Shown here: in pieces, positions 23,222 to 36,129 of the stretch | How positions within the stretch are numbered: position 1 is the first letter of the stretch | Layout of the letters: each line of letters begins with the position of its first letter | NCBI RefSeq assembly: GCF_040802235.1 | Contig: NC_133158.1 | Location: forward strand, 42,164,001 to 42,228,000 | Direction: 5' to 3' | Source of the DNA: Manis javanica | Lineage: Eukaryota; Chordata; Mammalia; Pholidota; Manidae | DNA length: 64,000 bases | Program-made: the position numbers and the translations under genes | The notes under the pieces: model-generated | What the model saw: only the letters and a program-made list of their open reading frames with translations | The model's database searches: none | What the model was told of the DNA's origin: nothing

Positions 23222-24606
23222 TTTTTTTTGTATCATTAATATACAATCACACAAGCAACATTGTGGTTACTAGATACCCCCCATTATCAAGTCCACACCA
23301 CATACCCCATTACAGTCACTGTCCATCAGCATAGTAAGATGCTATAGAGCCATTACTTGTCTTCTCTGTGCTATACTGCCTTCTCTGTGCTCCCCCACCC
23401 CCCGCTACATTATTCATGCTAATCGTAATGTCCCTTAGTTGCCTTGTCCCTCCCTTCCCACCCACCCTCCCCAGTCCCTTTCCCTTTGGTAACTGTTAGT
23501 TCATTCTTGGGTTCTGTGAGTCTGCTGCTGTTTTGTTCCTTCAGTTTTTGCTTTGTTCTTATACTCCACAGGTGAGTGAAATCATTTGGTACTTACCTTT
23601 CTCTGCCTGGCTTATTGCACTGTGTATAATACCCTCTAGCTCCATCCATGTTGTTGCAAATGGTAGGATTTGTTTTCTTTTTATGGCTGAATAATATTCC
23701 ATTGTGTATGTGTATCACCTCTTCTTTATCCATTCATCTACTGATGGACACTTAGGTTGCTTCCATTTCTTGGCTATTGTAAATAGTGCTGCGATAAACA
23801 CATGTCTTTAACAAACTGGGCTCCTGCATTCTTAGGGTAAATTCCTAGGACTGGAATTCCTGGGTCAAATGGTATTTCTGTTTTGAGTTTTTTGAGGAAC
23901 CTCCATACTGCTTTCCACAATGGTTGAACTAACTTACATTCCCACCAGCAGTGTAGGAGGGTTCCCCTTTCTCTGCATCCTCACCAGCATTTGTTGTTCC
24001 TAGTCTTTTCTAAGTTGGCCATCCTAACTGGTGTGGGGTGATATCTCATGATGGTTTTAATTTGCATTTCCCTGATAATTAGTGATGTGGAGCATCTTTT
24101 CATGTGCCTATTAGCCATCTGAATTTCCTCTTTGGAGAAGTGTCTGTTCAGATCCTCTGCCCATTTTTTAAATTGGGTTATTTGCTTTTTGGGTGTTGAG
24201 GTGTGTGAGTTCTTTATATATTTTGGATGTTAACCCGCTGTCAGATATGTCATTTACATATACATTCTCCCATACTATAGGATGCCTTTTTGTTCTGCTG
24301 ATGGTGTCCTTTGCTGTATAGAAGTTTTCTAGCATGATGTAGTCCCATTTGTTCATTTTTTATTTTGTTTCCCTTGCCCATGGAGATGTGTTCAGGAAAA
24401 GGTTGCTCATGTTTATATTTAAGAGATTTTTGCCTATGTTTTCTTCTAAGAGTTTAATGGTTTCATGACTTACATTCAAGTCTTTGATACATTTTGAGTT
24501 TGCTTTTGTGTATGGGATTAGACAATGATCCAGTTTCATTCTCTTACATGTAGCTGTCCAGTTTTGCCAACACCAGCTGTTAAAGAGGCTGTCATTTCCC
24601 CATTGG
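23222..24606 (-). mobile_element. 5'-truncated L1, younger family, about 1.4 kb
   Basis: Read on the minus strand: the C-terminal part of L1 ORF2 (the frame 24168-24356 contains 'MNKWDYIMLENFYTAKDTIS', and the ORF2 tail is interrupted elsewhere by stops), the same 3'UTR as at 881-1523, and a short A-tail at 23222-23229. The 5' truncation is near 24606. I did not find a convincing target duplication. The reverse-transcriptase catalytic core is not in this copy, so it cannot be autonomous. Confidence 0.9.
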
Positions 24607-24970
24607 AAATTAACTTAGAGAGATCCCCCCATCCTCTCCATGACAGGAAGCATGTTTGAATGCTGAATAGCCAAAAAACAACTGTGAACCATGTTTTTTA
24701 GAAAGATCACAGAATCACTGGATAAGTGAGATATGATTAATTATACATTTGCATTTCATTCTTTCAAAGCTTGCTTCTTCCCTTTTATCTTTGATTCTAT
24801 TATTGGTAATATTGCTTAAGTAAGGAGGTGAGAAAAAGACCATTATTTCTATAATACTTGCTGAAAAAACCATGATAGATACTCAATAAATGTACTTTGA
24901 AGGGATGAATTATAATATTGGGCAGTGAACAATCAGTTAATTATTTTAGATACTAAAATTCTACCTTTAA
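24607..24970. other. Intergenic, AT-rich
   Basis: No gene. 'gatactcaataaatgtac' near 24880 is an L2-tail-like remnant. Confidence 0.35.
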
Positions 24971-25044
24971 GTCTAGACCATGAGATCACACCATCAAAGG
25001 TCCTACAGTCTAGACCATGAGATCACACCATCAAAGGTCCTACC
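24971..25044. repeat. Tandem duplication of a 37-base unit
   Basis: Two adjacent copies, 24971-25007 and 25008-25044, differ at one base (the last). The unit starts gtctagaccatgagatcaca. The high identity in a region of otherwise old sequence suggests a recent duplication or an assembly artefact. Confidence 0.95.
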
Positions 25045-25671
25045 TGGTGATGGTCTGCTCAGAATTAGCTTAATGCTTTGATGCGGTGGCAGACACTGTG
25101 AGTTCTTACCTCTTTTGTCTGGCTAACAAACCTGGATCTTATTGGAGCACAGTTTTCCCTGGCCCTGGGATTAAGTGTTTTCTGGTCCAAGCCGATCATA
25201 GCCATCCATCCACCTGACCTCATGAATGTCTAGAAGTTTGAATGGGACTCAGTTCCGGCCATGAGATGTACAGGGAGTTGGCTGGAGCATTTCTGGGTAA
25301 TGCTTCCCTCCCTGCTGAGGTGCACACTGGGTGGGAACGTGATGCTGGGTGATGCGGAAGCCATCCTGTAACTGTGGGAGGCCCCGATTCTGACCACCTG
25401 GGGAGGGCGGAGTGGGAAGGCAGAGGATGCCCAGGCCATATAGTTCTGCAGTCCTGACAAGTCCTGGGTGTGTGCACGTGTGTGTGTGTGTGTGTGTGTG
25501 TGTTAGTTTCTGACGTCACTGTTAGTTACCTTGTAGCAGGTCACAGATTCACAAGGCCTCCTCATGTTTCACCCAGGGCTCAACAGCCAGGGTTTCTCTG
25601 TGCCTAGAGTGATTATGGGACATGGGAAACTGCATAGCCACATCTTACAAATATGTGCATGTTAGAGGAAT
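25045..25671. other. Intergenic with GT microsatellite
   Basis: No gene recognised. The only structured element is the GT tract at 25468-25503. Confidence 0.4.
25468..25503. repeat. (GT)n microsatellite
   Basis: 36 bases of alternating GT with one GCAC interruption near the left end. Confidence 0.9.
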
Positions 25672-25760
25672 GTCATTAGTTCCGGCTGCCAGAACAAACT
25701 GCTAGAGTCTGGGTGGCTTAAGTGGCTTAACCAATAATTTATTTGCACAGCTCTGGAGGG
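25672..25760 (-). mobile_element. MaLR LTR fragment, antisense
   Basis: 'ttccggctgccagaacaaac', 'agtctgggtggcttaagtgg' and 'tttatttgcacagctctgga' are antisense words of the MLT/MST LTR 3' end. Confidence 0.55.
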
Positions 25761-25984
25761 ACCAGTTCTAATTGCAAATAGACAAGTACAGCAAACACAG
25801 CCCAATGAGGATGCAGCAACCCTCAGGCGAGCCTGGGCCCCACCAAGCCAGCAGTGAGGCCTGCAGAAACACTGGCTGCAGGAGGACCCATGGGACGGAG
25901 ACGAAGGAGATGGTGTGGATACGACGGCAGTGGAGTGGGGCCTCTGGGAGGTAAGTATGCTCAGATGAGGTCAGGAAGGTGGGC

Positions 25985-26165
25985 TCGTGGTGGGGTTTGC
26001 ATCTTATAAGAGGGAGAGAGCCAAGTAGAGCCAAGTGCTCTCAACCTCCTGGCACACAAAGCGAGAAAGTGGTGTCTGCACCAGGAAGAGGACCTCACCA
26101 GGAACCAGAGCTCTGGCTCTGATCTGGGGCTTCCCACCCTCCAGAGCTGTGCCTCAGGGGATTGC
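25985..26165 (+). mobile_element. MST/THE1-like MaLR LTR fragment, sense
   Basis: 'catcttataagagggagaga', 'gcgagaaagtggtgtctgca', 'ccaggaagaggacctcacca' and 'ggcttcccaccctccagagc' follow the sense order of MST-type LTRs. Confidence 0.6.
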
Positions 26166-27559
26166 ACAGGTGCCAGACATTCCCTCTTCTGTGTCAACAG
26201 CCCCACACCTCCGTGATGACCAGGATCAATGATCCCTGCCCCAGGGGAATGCCTCTCTCTGTCTGTGGGGTGTGCCTGCTTCCCGGGATCCTGTGGCCCT
26301 CTTTCCTATGATCGCTGGGGACCCAGGGTTGAAGCAGCCCATCCCACGAAATGGTATCCCCCTCGTGAGTACCTTTCTAGGATACCTAGGAAAAACACCA
26401 CCACCTACAACAGAAACTTGTAAATATTTGTAATGTATGTAATGCAAAGAGCTTTTACAAATCAGTAGACAAACTATACACTTGGCCAAAGGCAGGAACA
26501 GGAATCCACAGAAAACCTAAACATGCCCATGAGCACAGGGAGACACCTCGCCGACCCGATGATTCCATATGTGCGGCTTTAAAGAACGGTGTGAGGTCAT
26601 CCTTCATCTCTAAGAGAAGCAAAGGCTAGAGAGATGCTGGGAAGTGTCAAGTTTGCAGACTGTTTCTGAGGCTTTGAGCACCTTCCCTTTGGGGGCCCCA
26701 TCTCCTCCACATGTGGGGCTCCTCTCCTCTCACCCCATCATTCTGTTTCTTCATGATCTTGCTGCTTTTCAAACTCCTGACAGTTTTTATTTCATCTCTG
26801 TGCTCAGAATGTGTGGTGGCCAATATCACACCCTTTATTACGCAGTGGAACAACTTGGGAACTGAAGGGTAGAGAATTTCCCTGATCAGAATAACAAATA
26901 TTAGTGGAGCTAGAGAAATTATTAATGACCAGTACAAAGTTGAACTTGGCCTCGGACCATGTGTGCCTGTGCACAAACTGCACATGTGTGGATACATGTG
27001 TGCACACGTGCACGTGTATGTGTGTGTGACAGAGGGAGAAGGGTCGTGCCCAGCCCTGAGGCAGGGAGGCGGCAAGGCAGATGGACGGATGACAGGAACG
27101 GGCAGTAGGAAGACTGGTCCTGGCTGTGCTCCCCGCCTCCTTGGATTTCTGAGCAAGTCATTTCATCAGCTTCTGCCTCTGACATTCTGGGTGGGGCCTC
27201 CTCCTGCTTGGTAGACAGGAGGCCACGGCACCTTCCTCCTGCTGTCTGTGCCCCGAATCCATGACACGGAACTCAGGCCGCCACCATGGCCCCTGGCTCA
27301 GCCCCCTGACGGGCCCTTAAAGTTTGGACTCCCACAAGGGAACATGCGTTCTGAACTCTGAACAACCCACTTACAAATGAACTTTGGAATGCAACTTATT
27401 CAGAGTTTTAGGCCAGCCTGTGCTGAAGCTTATGAACTTTGCAGAATGTTTAAGTGAGTTTTTTCCCACTTGTATTCAGAGTATGGAACAACACACTTGG
27501 GCTGCCAAAGTGAACATATTTGAAGTGCTGACCTCTTGGTGTCAGGAGAATGAGTTATT
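26166..27559. other. Intergenic with GT-rich tract
   Basis: No gene seen. An alternating GT/CA/TA tract lies at 26995-27028. The 169-codon minus-strand frame at 26647-27156 crosses that tract and is not a supported gene. Confidence 0.4.
26995..27028. repeat. Alternating purine-pyrimidine GT/CA tract
   Basis: Starts catgtgtgcacacgtgcacg and continues in GT/TA steps: strict alternation, microsatellite-like. Confidence 0.7.
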
Positions 27560-29290
27560 ATTGAATTTATGCTGAGAATAATGGATAAAGACTTTTGCTT
27601 CCAACAATAGTGTGCTAAGCAATGTGGGCCATTCCCCCTCTGAGAACAACCAGATACATTTGAGCAAAATATCTAAAAAATATTCTTGAATATTGATGGA
27701 CTAATGAGATAGTAAACACCATGGCCCACATCAGGGAGAAGACAGGAACCTAGAAGGATGAGCCCAGGGCCTGGGGCCATTTTTCTGCGGAGAGAGTGTG
27801 TGTCACTCATGGAAGAGGAGGCGGAGCAGCCGCAAAGCCCCTTCTGATGGCCCAGGGGCAGAGGGAAGAATTTAGAGCCCAAGACCCCCCCCAAGTTTGG
27901 GGGTCTTAGCAACCTTTCTGCTTTGGGCTGGGACCCCGAAAGTTTGCACCTGAGGAAAAAGGAGAACTGGCAATAAGCAAGCTCTCACAAAATCTCTGTC
28001 TCATTTTCAGACACCTGGATGTCCCGGAAAATCTCAGTCCCTAAAATTAGATTAAGGTGATTCCAGATTGCCAGTATAACCAGGTGCCTGGCAGTCATAA
28101 AAAGTCCTCAGAGAAAGATTTTTTGTCAAATTATTTCTACAAAATGTTTTTTTCCCCAAATTCAATGTCTAGTGCACAATCTGGAAGAAAGAAACACACA
28201 CGAGAAAAGACAAGAACCAGCAGAAACAGAGACAATAAAATTAGACCCTCAGGAGCTCTCGATAGTGGAATTAACCAGGCAAAATGTTAAAATGAGTGAG
28301 AATTGGAAGCTATAAAAAATGACTTAATATCCAAATGCAAATTCGAGAACTGCAAAATATAATTACTGAAATAGAAAACTTAATGGATGGGATTAACAGA
28401 ACATTAGATAAGCTAATGAGAAAAATAGTGAATTTGCAAATGGGTTAAAAGAAAATATCCAGAATAAAACCATGGGGGGACACATGGATTGAACATTCAC
28501 ATTAGAGGGTGAAAGACAGAATGCTGTGAGAACGTTTCATAAATATGGAGTCTGAAAAGGACAGGAAAAAAGGACTGGAAGAAGCAATATCTGAAGACAC
28601 ACTGGCTACAAATTTTTTTTTAACTCAAGAAAGGCATTTAACACTAAAAATTTTCTCTAGGCATTGTTTTGTACATCCACAATATCTAAAATGTTAAGGA
28701 CAAATATAGGTTACAACAAAATAATGGGAAAAAACATGGCAGTCAAAAAATAGTGTATATATACTAATATCAGACAAAATTGACTTGAGGTATAAAATCC
28801 CTAGAGACAGAAATTGACTAGAGACAAAGATGGACATGTTGAGTCACCAGGAAAATATAGCAATTCTAATACTGTATGCACTTTACAACATGATACCGAA
28901 ATATATTTTGAAAATTGATAGGATGGAGATTAGTAGGAACATCCACAACTGCGATAATACGTGGGAGATGTTCACACACCTCTTTAATTACCTTGCAGAT
29001 AACACACAAAAATTCAGTAATGATATAGAATATGTTAATAAGATCAGTACATGCGACATGATGGACACATTTATGGAACACGACGGCAAACGACTGCTGA
29101 ATACTCATCCTTTTCAACTGTATTTGGTAAACTGTTGGCCATGTTGCATATGTGAAATATTTACTGAATAGGTCATGAAGTAACTCTCGAACAGTTTTGA
29201 AAGCTAAAATCATGCAGGATAAGTTCTCTGACTCCAATGCAATTATGCTAAAGGTAAAATCACACTGACGAAAATAAAAACAACAAAAAC
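27560..29290 (+). mobile_element. Ancient L1 (L1M-type), sense, degraded
   Basis: 28050-28640 resembles the 5'UTR/ORF1 start of old L1 elements ('aactgcaaaatataattact', 'gaaatagaaaacttaatgga', 'gaaaatatccagaataaaac', 'gaagcaatatctgaaga'). 28740-29280 resembles ORF2 ('agacaaaattgacttgaggt', 'gtgggagatgttcacacacc', 'gttctctgactccaatgcaa' + 'ttatgcta'). ORF1 is deleted between them, and the 113-codon frame at 28830-29171 is only a remnant of ORF2. Confidence 0.65.
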
Positions 29291-29439
29291 TGGCACCTGG
29301 CACAGGGTGGTGACCTGAGAACTGGGACGGTCTTCCAGGGACAGGACTGTGGTGACTGTGGGATGTATCAAGAGTTTGAAAGGCAGGGGATAAACGGTCA
29401 ACTCAAGGTCATGGGGATTCAGGGTGGGATACATAGATG

Positions 29440-31530
29440 CTCTGGGAAATGATAAATGTGGGAGGAATTAGTAAGCAACTGAAAGCCAGCTGTGAAAGCC
29501 TCGGGTCTCCTGGACCTGGAAGCACACAACAGGCTCAGAGCTCCCGCTGCAGAAGGATGAAAAAGCTGAGCCGCACCTCGGACTTACTCATCAGGGTGAC
29601 TGGGCTCCAGGGAGGGTTGAACTACTAACCGAGGCAGGTCTGCTAAAGGAAGGGGCCCTGGTTGGAAGGGAAGGGGACCCTAGCACATGGAATAGGGATT
29701 TCTGGGTTGATGCACTTGAAAATCTTCAATTCTCGGATTTCCTTGAGCCCCCGTGAGTGTGCAGAAGTGGGCTGCACCTCCTGTTAGATGCCAGCATTGT
29801 GCTCGCTTGAGGACAAAATATGACGTCTCCCCTGCAGGACACTGTGCGTCTGCTTCTGGATATGCGCTCCCCCACCCCCAGGCTAAGTGGGGTTCTAAGC
29901 TGGGCTAAGCTGCCGCATGGTGCAGCCAGGGATGCTGAGTTGAACACGGGAAGGGGCCTGCCTGGTGGGTACCCCTGGGGGTCTGGATCTGAGAGTGGTT
30001 CATCAAGGGCTGGGTCACAGAATGGATATGGGAGTTTGTTGACTTGAGGGCACTCTCTTAAGAGTCTGAATTTTATACCTTGGCAGGATTTAGGAGATGT
30101 CCTGAACTGACTGTTTCTGGAAGCATGAAAAAAACATTGGTCATGTTGCATGAGATGGGAACACCAGAGCCGTCATGGCAGATGGTGGACAATTTTTGTC
30201 CTTCTCAGGTGCAGGAGGTGGGCTGGCAGGAATAGGCCTATGGTGTAACACCCAGAACCTACCAGACGGTTATGCTCCCCAGGATGTCCCAGGGGGCACA
30301 CCACTGAGTAATAGCCAGTGAAATGCACCAGCCTCACTAAGAAGTCAGCAGTGACCTCCCCTGTAGACCAGATTCACTGCAGGACAGGCCATGGAACCAG
30401 GGTCACCACAGGAGGAACAGTGGGAGCCAGGGAGCAATGGAGGGAAAGACATCAAAACTGTAGGGGCAGGTGCTGGCACGGACCTGACAGAAGACATGTG
30501 GTTGTAATTACTGCTGTGGGTAGAGGTCAGTGCGGCCACCGAGGGGTCTGACCTGCACCTGTGAAGATGGGAGGTAGCATCCCTAGAGCAGATGAACACC
30601 ACCAGGCATGGGGTTTTCTGCTCTGAGTTGGCCAGGGCGTGCTTCTCTCCCTGGGAGGAAGCAGTCTGCCCTCACACGGCAGGCATAGCAGTACACATTT
30701 TTGCTTTGCCTCAGGGCTGTGTCAACTCACATACTCTTTGCCCAATGAGCCCAAAGAGATCTGGGTGGCCTGGACATCTCAGAGAACATTGGCCTACTGC
30801 ATTGATGACAACATGCCAATTGGGTGATAAGCAAGAAGTGGCTAACACATTAGAAGTCTCAGTAAAGTAGCTGAGCTCCAGCAGGTGGAAAATAAACCCT
30901 AAATAAAATTCTTAGGGGGTCCCATAACCAGCAGTATACTGGGGCTGACCATCTAGCAGAAAGGGCTCGTCATTGCATCTTGCACCTCCTGTTGCACAGA
31001 CAGACAGACAATGCCTTGGATTCTGGAGGCAGCATGTTCACACCTGGGCACACTGCTTGAATCCGTAGGTTGTTGACCAGAAAAGCCTCCAGCATTGAGG
31101 GAGCCCAGAGCTGGAAAGGGCTATGCAGCAGATCCAGGCTGAGTGCAAGCAGCCAGGAGACAGGCCACACACCCAGATAGACCACCCTGGGCTATGGGAG
31201 ACATTGCTGGCGGGAAATGCTCTGTGGTGTTTGTGGCAAGCCCCTGTCAGAATCACAATGTGGGGCCCTGGGATTTTGGAACAAAGCCACGCCATCTGGA
31301 GCAGAGAATCCTATGCCTTTTGGAAAATAACCTGATGTGCTACCGGGCCCTGGGAGACAGAACAGCCGGTCACACATCTGGACCTGCTCAGGATGAGCTG
31401 GATTCTGTCACCCCCATAAGTTGTAAGGTTGGGGCTCAGAAATAATTCACCACAGATGGAAATGTACATCTGGGACCCACAGAGGCAGGGGCAGAGGGCC
31501 AGCAAGCTGCACATCACCTAGCTCACGCCC
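29440..31530 (+). mobile_element. ERV-L remnant with reverse-transcriptase traces
   Basis: Interrupted plus-strand frames carry retroviral reverse-transcriptase landmarks in the expected order. LPQG is at 30706-30717 in one frame, and the polymerase motif appears as CIDD at 30798-30809 in another frame, so a frameshift lies between them. At 31123-31335 a frame resembles the RT connection region of ERV-L. The 29440-30590 part resembles upstream ERV-L internal sequence only loosely. Stops and frameshifts show that it is long dead. The edges are approximate. Confidence 0.55.
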
Positions 31531-34500
31531 ACGCCAGATGGAGACACCCTCCTGTGAACCACGGGAAGAACAGCCCCACCTTGGTGTGTGGACTGGTCTG
31601 TGGGCCAGTGAAAACCACATGGCTGCCACATGCAGTTGTCCCTCAGGTTGTTCTAAGAGCGAGGAGGGACCATTCTCCCAGAAGGCAGAGCTTCTGGCCC
31701 ACGTACTCACCCATTCTGCATGGAAGTAGAAGCCCCAGGGTGACCGCAGGGGCAGTGGCCGGGCTGGCCATTCCACAAAGCTGGCCCCGGCTCATTTTTG
31801 CTGCAGATCTCAGCAGGGGCCGGTGGCTGCCTGGCTCTCCCACTGCCCCCTTTGCCATGGCCTCTCTGCCCCCACCTTCCCACGGCTGTTGACCCCAAGG
31901 GGACCTCCTAATAAATGTCCTGCATGCTAAATTCTGTCTGCTTCTGGGAACATGCACGCGACCCTGGAGTGCCTGAGTGGACCCAGAGCCAGCAGCGCCA
32001 GTGCCTGCGCACAGCCCACAGCCAAGGCTGCTCTCCTTGCTGTGAAGTCCAGTCTCTCCTTGCTTTCCAAACCCCTGGTCATCCCTGCGCCATGCTCTGG
32101 GAACCTTCTGCATGGCACGGGGAGTCCCTGCGCTGGGGGATGCCCTAGGGCCCTGAGCGGGTCCTGATGGGCCACTTGTTGATTTGGAGGCCAATGAAAT
32201 GAAAAGTCACCACCACCCCCATTCAGTATAAAATAGGGAGGCAGGGATGGGACCATAGCCATCAGCATACTTACTTGGAAAGGCAGACTCATGGAAGTCA
32301 CAGCTCTGAGGCCACCCTGGCATCCCACCTGGGTGGGACATGCCTCTCCCGGGGAAGGCCCCAGCCCGCAGCCCTCTGGCCCCTGCTCTGCCCTTTGGGG
32401 GCCCTTCCTGCCATTCCCTTGGCTTGGCCCCTTCTGAGCTGGGCCCTGGAGAGCCACCCTCAGGGGGCTAAGCTTCTTCCCCAGCCTTTCTACTGTCCCG
32501 TCAATGGCCACTAAGTCCCCAGATGGTCTCAAATTCAGTCCTTCCTCAATATCTATGGATCCATGTGTGTGAACCCACCCGCTCTGGTAAACTTCTGGGT
32601 AATCCCACATCAACAGTCCAATAGTGCTGAGGTCCTCCTCAGACATACCAGGGTGCAAATCGTCTGAATGGCCTGATGTGCTGTTCCCAGCCCAGGATGA
32701 ACAGGTGACGCCCTGCCTTCTGGCTTCTGCGCTCACTGGAGCAAATGTCCTTCCATGCCCGCTTGGTGCCTGTGTTCAGTTTTGAGCTTCAGTTGGTGAT
32801 CTTGCAGTGAAATGGTCCCGGGCACTGCAGGGAAGTGTCTGAAGCACAAGAAGGTTGCGATGAGCAGAGGACCCGTGTGCTGGGTGAGCATCCTTCAGGC
32901 GTGGCTCACGGTGCTGTTGGCCACGAGGCTAGTGTTAATGAGTTAACAATGTGTATTCAATACGGTACTTTAAATAGGAGCAAAGATCAAACAAGGTCAG
33001 GTATCACTGACTGATGAAACTGTTGTGACCACAGGCTTGCAGGAGCCTGACCTTGTATGTCCCCGAGGAGTGTTGACTTGGTATTTGCTAACTCATTTGC
33101 TGGAGCAGACTTTACAGAATAAAGCTCATGCGAATGATGAGCATTGACTATCTTCTTCCAGGCTGTGTGTTCTTCGGTCACATCCTCTCACAACTGCCGG
33201 TGGCTTCTTACTCAGTTACAGAGAGAGACTCGTCAGCGTTGCCTCTGCATAAAGCTACACGGGACACCACAGCCTCCTCTCCTTCCTTGTGCCCACCTGT
33301 GAGGAGTCCCGGGGTCTTGTCTTGGTTCACCCAGAGGCTTCAGAGATGGACGTGAGGCCATGGCTTGAGGTCAGTCTTGAAAACGGCCAAGTGCAGCCGG
33401 AAGTTGTTTCTTCAGGCATTTCTCAATGTTATCACTTCGCTGTTGGTGTTTGAGAAGCCTAGCTTCTTTCTAATCCTGCAAGTTCCTGAATTTGTTAACT
33501 TTCCATTCCCTTTCATCCCCGCTTGTGAACCAGATGATTATTTTTTGAGCTCATTTTTTTCTTGTAATATCTTTCCCACAGAATCCAACAGCAGCCAACA
33601 CACGCTACTAGCCAGTTTCCAACCACTTCCCCTAGAGTTACGGTTTCCTTTGGTGTAAGATCGGCCTCCCACAGATTTGCAGGTGACAGTTTCACTAAAT
33701 GACTCACACTCCCTCCAGGAGGGACCGTCTTCCTGCCTCTGATGATAGTTTCCTGGCTGCCCTCCTGCAGGCCCTTCTGCCAGCAGGTTACATGGCTGGG
33801 GTCGCTGGGGACTGTCAGGGGCTCTGCCCCACCCCTAAGCCAGACTTACAGAGCAGAGGGAAGAGCCCTCTGGAAGGAAGGCCACGCTCAGGCAGCGACA
33901 TGCTCCAGCCCAGAAGGTGCGCGGTCACCCCCACCTGCAGCACGCTGTGTGAGCAAGCAGGGGGCTGGCAGTGCCCTTGCTGCATATGTTTGGAAGGGGC
34001 ACAATGTGGAAATATTTGGCAGAAAACACTAATGACTACTACAGAGGACCAGCGAGTCAGGAGGGTGTTCAGGGACTCGAGGGGGGACAAATGCAGTATG
34101 AGCCTGCTTGCCATGGCATCCAGGGAGGGGACAAGCCAAGGTGGGCTTGCCCAGGTGGTCAGGAAAGAACACATCCTGTTTTCTGGCCCGGCCCCTGCGC
34201 TGCTATTGCTGACTGTGCACGGTGGCATCTGTGGCAGTGACTCAGCTCTCTGGGCTTGAGTGAACCTTGGCATACACCTGGTCGTGTACCTGAAAGTCTT
34301 TACAGTTCCCTCCGCTGCCCCCTGAGGGTCCTAATTCTGGGCACAGGGCCTGGATTTTTGCTCCGGCTTGACTTGGGGCCCGAGAAGCGCTGACTCATCA
34401 CGGCTCCCCATGCTGCCTTTGCAAATGGTCTGGGAGGCTTTGGAGGAGAGCTGGGCCAGCCCTGGAGGGTGTCATCAACACGATCACATTGCTGCTGAAT

Positions 34501-36129
34501 TGAAAGCTCCCCGATGGTTCCTGGTCCTGATCATCACCCCCACCCGCCCCACAGGCTCCTCTGAGTCATCAGCACTGGGATGGTTTCCTTGCATGTCATA
34601 TCATTTGGAGGCATCAATTTATCATTTCCCCTACTTGGTATTCTAGAGACCTTCATTTTTCATTTCATACTGCAGTTTCTAAAAATAAAGTTGGTGGCAA
34701 CTTGAGTTTCTTACTCATTTCTCTTCTCTTTCAACACCAGGCGACTGACTTGATAAAGCACTGCTGTGAGGGCCCGAGTGGGGTCGGCATGGGGCTTGTC
34801 GCTCACGCCTTCTGCTTGGCCCAGGCGGCACGCGTGCCATCACTGTGGAGGTGGGGTGGCCACGGTGGGGCCTGCTCCTTGCCCTCAGGTGTGGGTCAGT
34901 GGCAGGGCCTGGGTCCCGGGGGCTCCCAACTCTGATCCTTGTGGCTGGGCTCTGTGGAGTCACCGGGCCTCTTGAGGCTCTGCCCACTTTGTCTGGACAG
35001 TGGAAAACCCAGCCTGATCTTTGCTCCTACAGAACAGAAGGCCGAGCAAACAGGCTGGTTAAGGCAGCGAGGTGTTTGGGGTACCAAGGTTTGAATCTAG
35101 AATTTGCTTAAAAATACCAACATTATAAAATGACAATGAAAATTAAATGGCAGGGCGGGGATGCAACAGGAAACACATGTGGTTGCTAACTGTTGAGGCT
35201 GGGGACTGGCATGGGGCGCTTATTGTGTTAGCTTGTCTATTTTCATCCACACATGAAGATTCCCTGAATAAGAAGTCTAAAAAAACAGTGGAACGGAATC
35301 ACAAGGAAGCCTGGATTGCCTGGGTCAGAGGGAGGAGCCCAGACCTCCTGGCCAGCCTGGGAAGGACAGATGGCCGTGAGCAGCAGGCAAGGCCTGGATG
35401 CCAGCCCTGGCTCAGCCCATGTGGCCCCGGGAGCCGCCGCATGGTAGCTCTCTGGACCTGAGCTCCTGCACGTCTTAGCCCTTCAGTGAGTCCTGGATGT
35501 GACAGCACCCCCCCCATGGAGCCACTGGATGGATGCTGGCCCCGTGTCCCTCCCCGGCAGCACCTGGCCCCCATTCCCCTGCCTGTGGGCCCGTCGTTCC
35601 CCGCCCAGGCTGCCCAGCTGACATGTTGCGCCTGCCCTTCCACTCTGGTGCCCCATTAAATGCACAAGGGAAGCAAACAAACCCCCTGATGCCCCAAAAC
35701 TCTAGGGAAGTGCCAGGAGGACTTGCTGGGGAGCAGTGCTGGGGTGGCCCTGTGTGCCCTGGCCTGGGGAGGGGACCCAGGGCGCTGTCCTTCCCCAGGT
35801 CCTCCTGTGACTCAGCACTGGGAGGCCCTCTTGTGGTAGCAAAGAACTGGGTTCTCTTAGAACAGAACAAAGAAAACAAAAATAGGGCTCTCAGCCTTCC
35901 AGCTCCCTGGCGGAGCAGCTGGCACGTCCCTAAGCCCACTGACCCCTTGGGCCGTGGGGGAGTCCCTGGTAGTGCCTGGCTGAGACCGTGGCACAGCCCC
36001 TGGCTGGACCCTGTGGCACCAACTATCCCCCACCCCTGGAGCATGGATAGCTTTGTTAGGAGTGTGTGGGGAGCAAACAGGGAAGGCGGCTGGAGGCAGT
36101 GGGGGTGGGGGCCACAGTGGCTAGGGATG
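31531..36129. other. Intergenic, GC-rich, no gene recognised
   Basis: A 'cctaataaatgtcctgcatg' stretch at 31907-31926 looks like the polyadenylation end of an LTR, but I cannot define its boundaries. The longest frame (270 codons including stop, 31927-32736, minus) has no domain I recognise. 32760-36129 shows no nameable repeat or gene. Confidence 0.35.

Noticed and set aside
24168-24356. 62-codon frame with clear protein similarity (MNKWDYIMLENFYTAKD...)
   Set aside because: It is a surviving piece of L1 ORF2 in a truncated copy, not a host gene.
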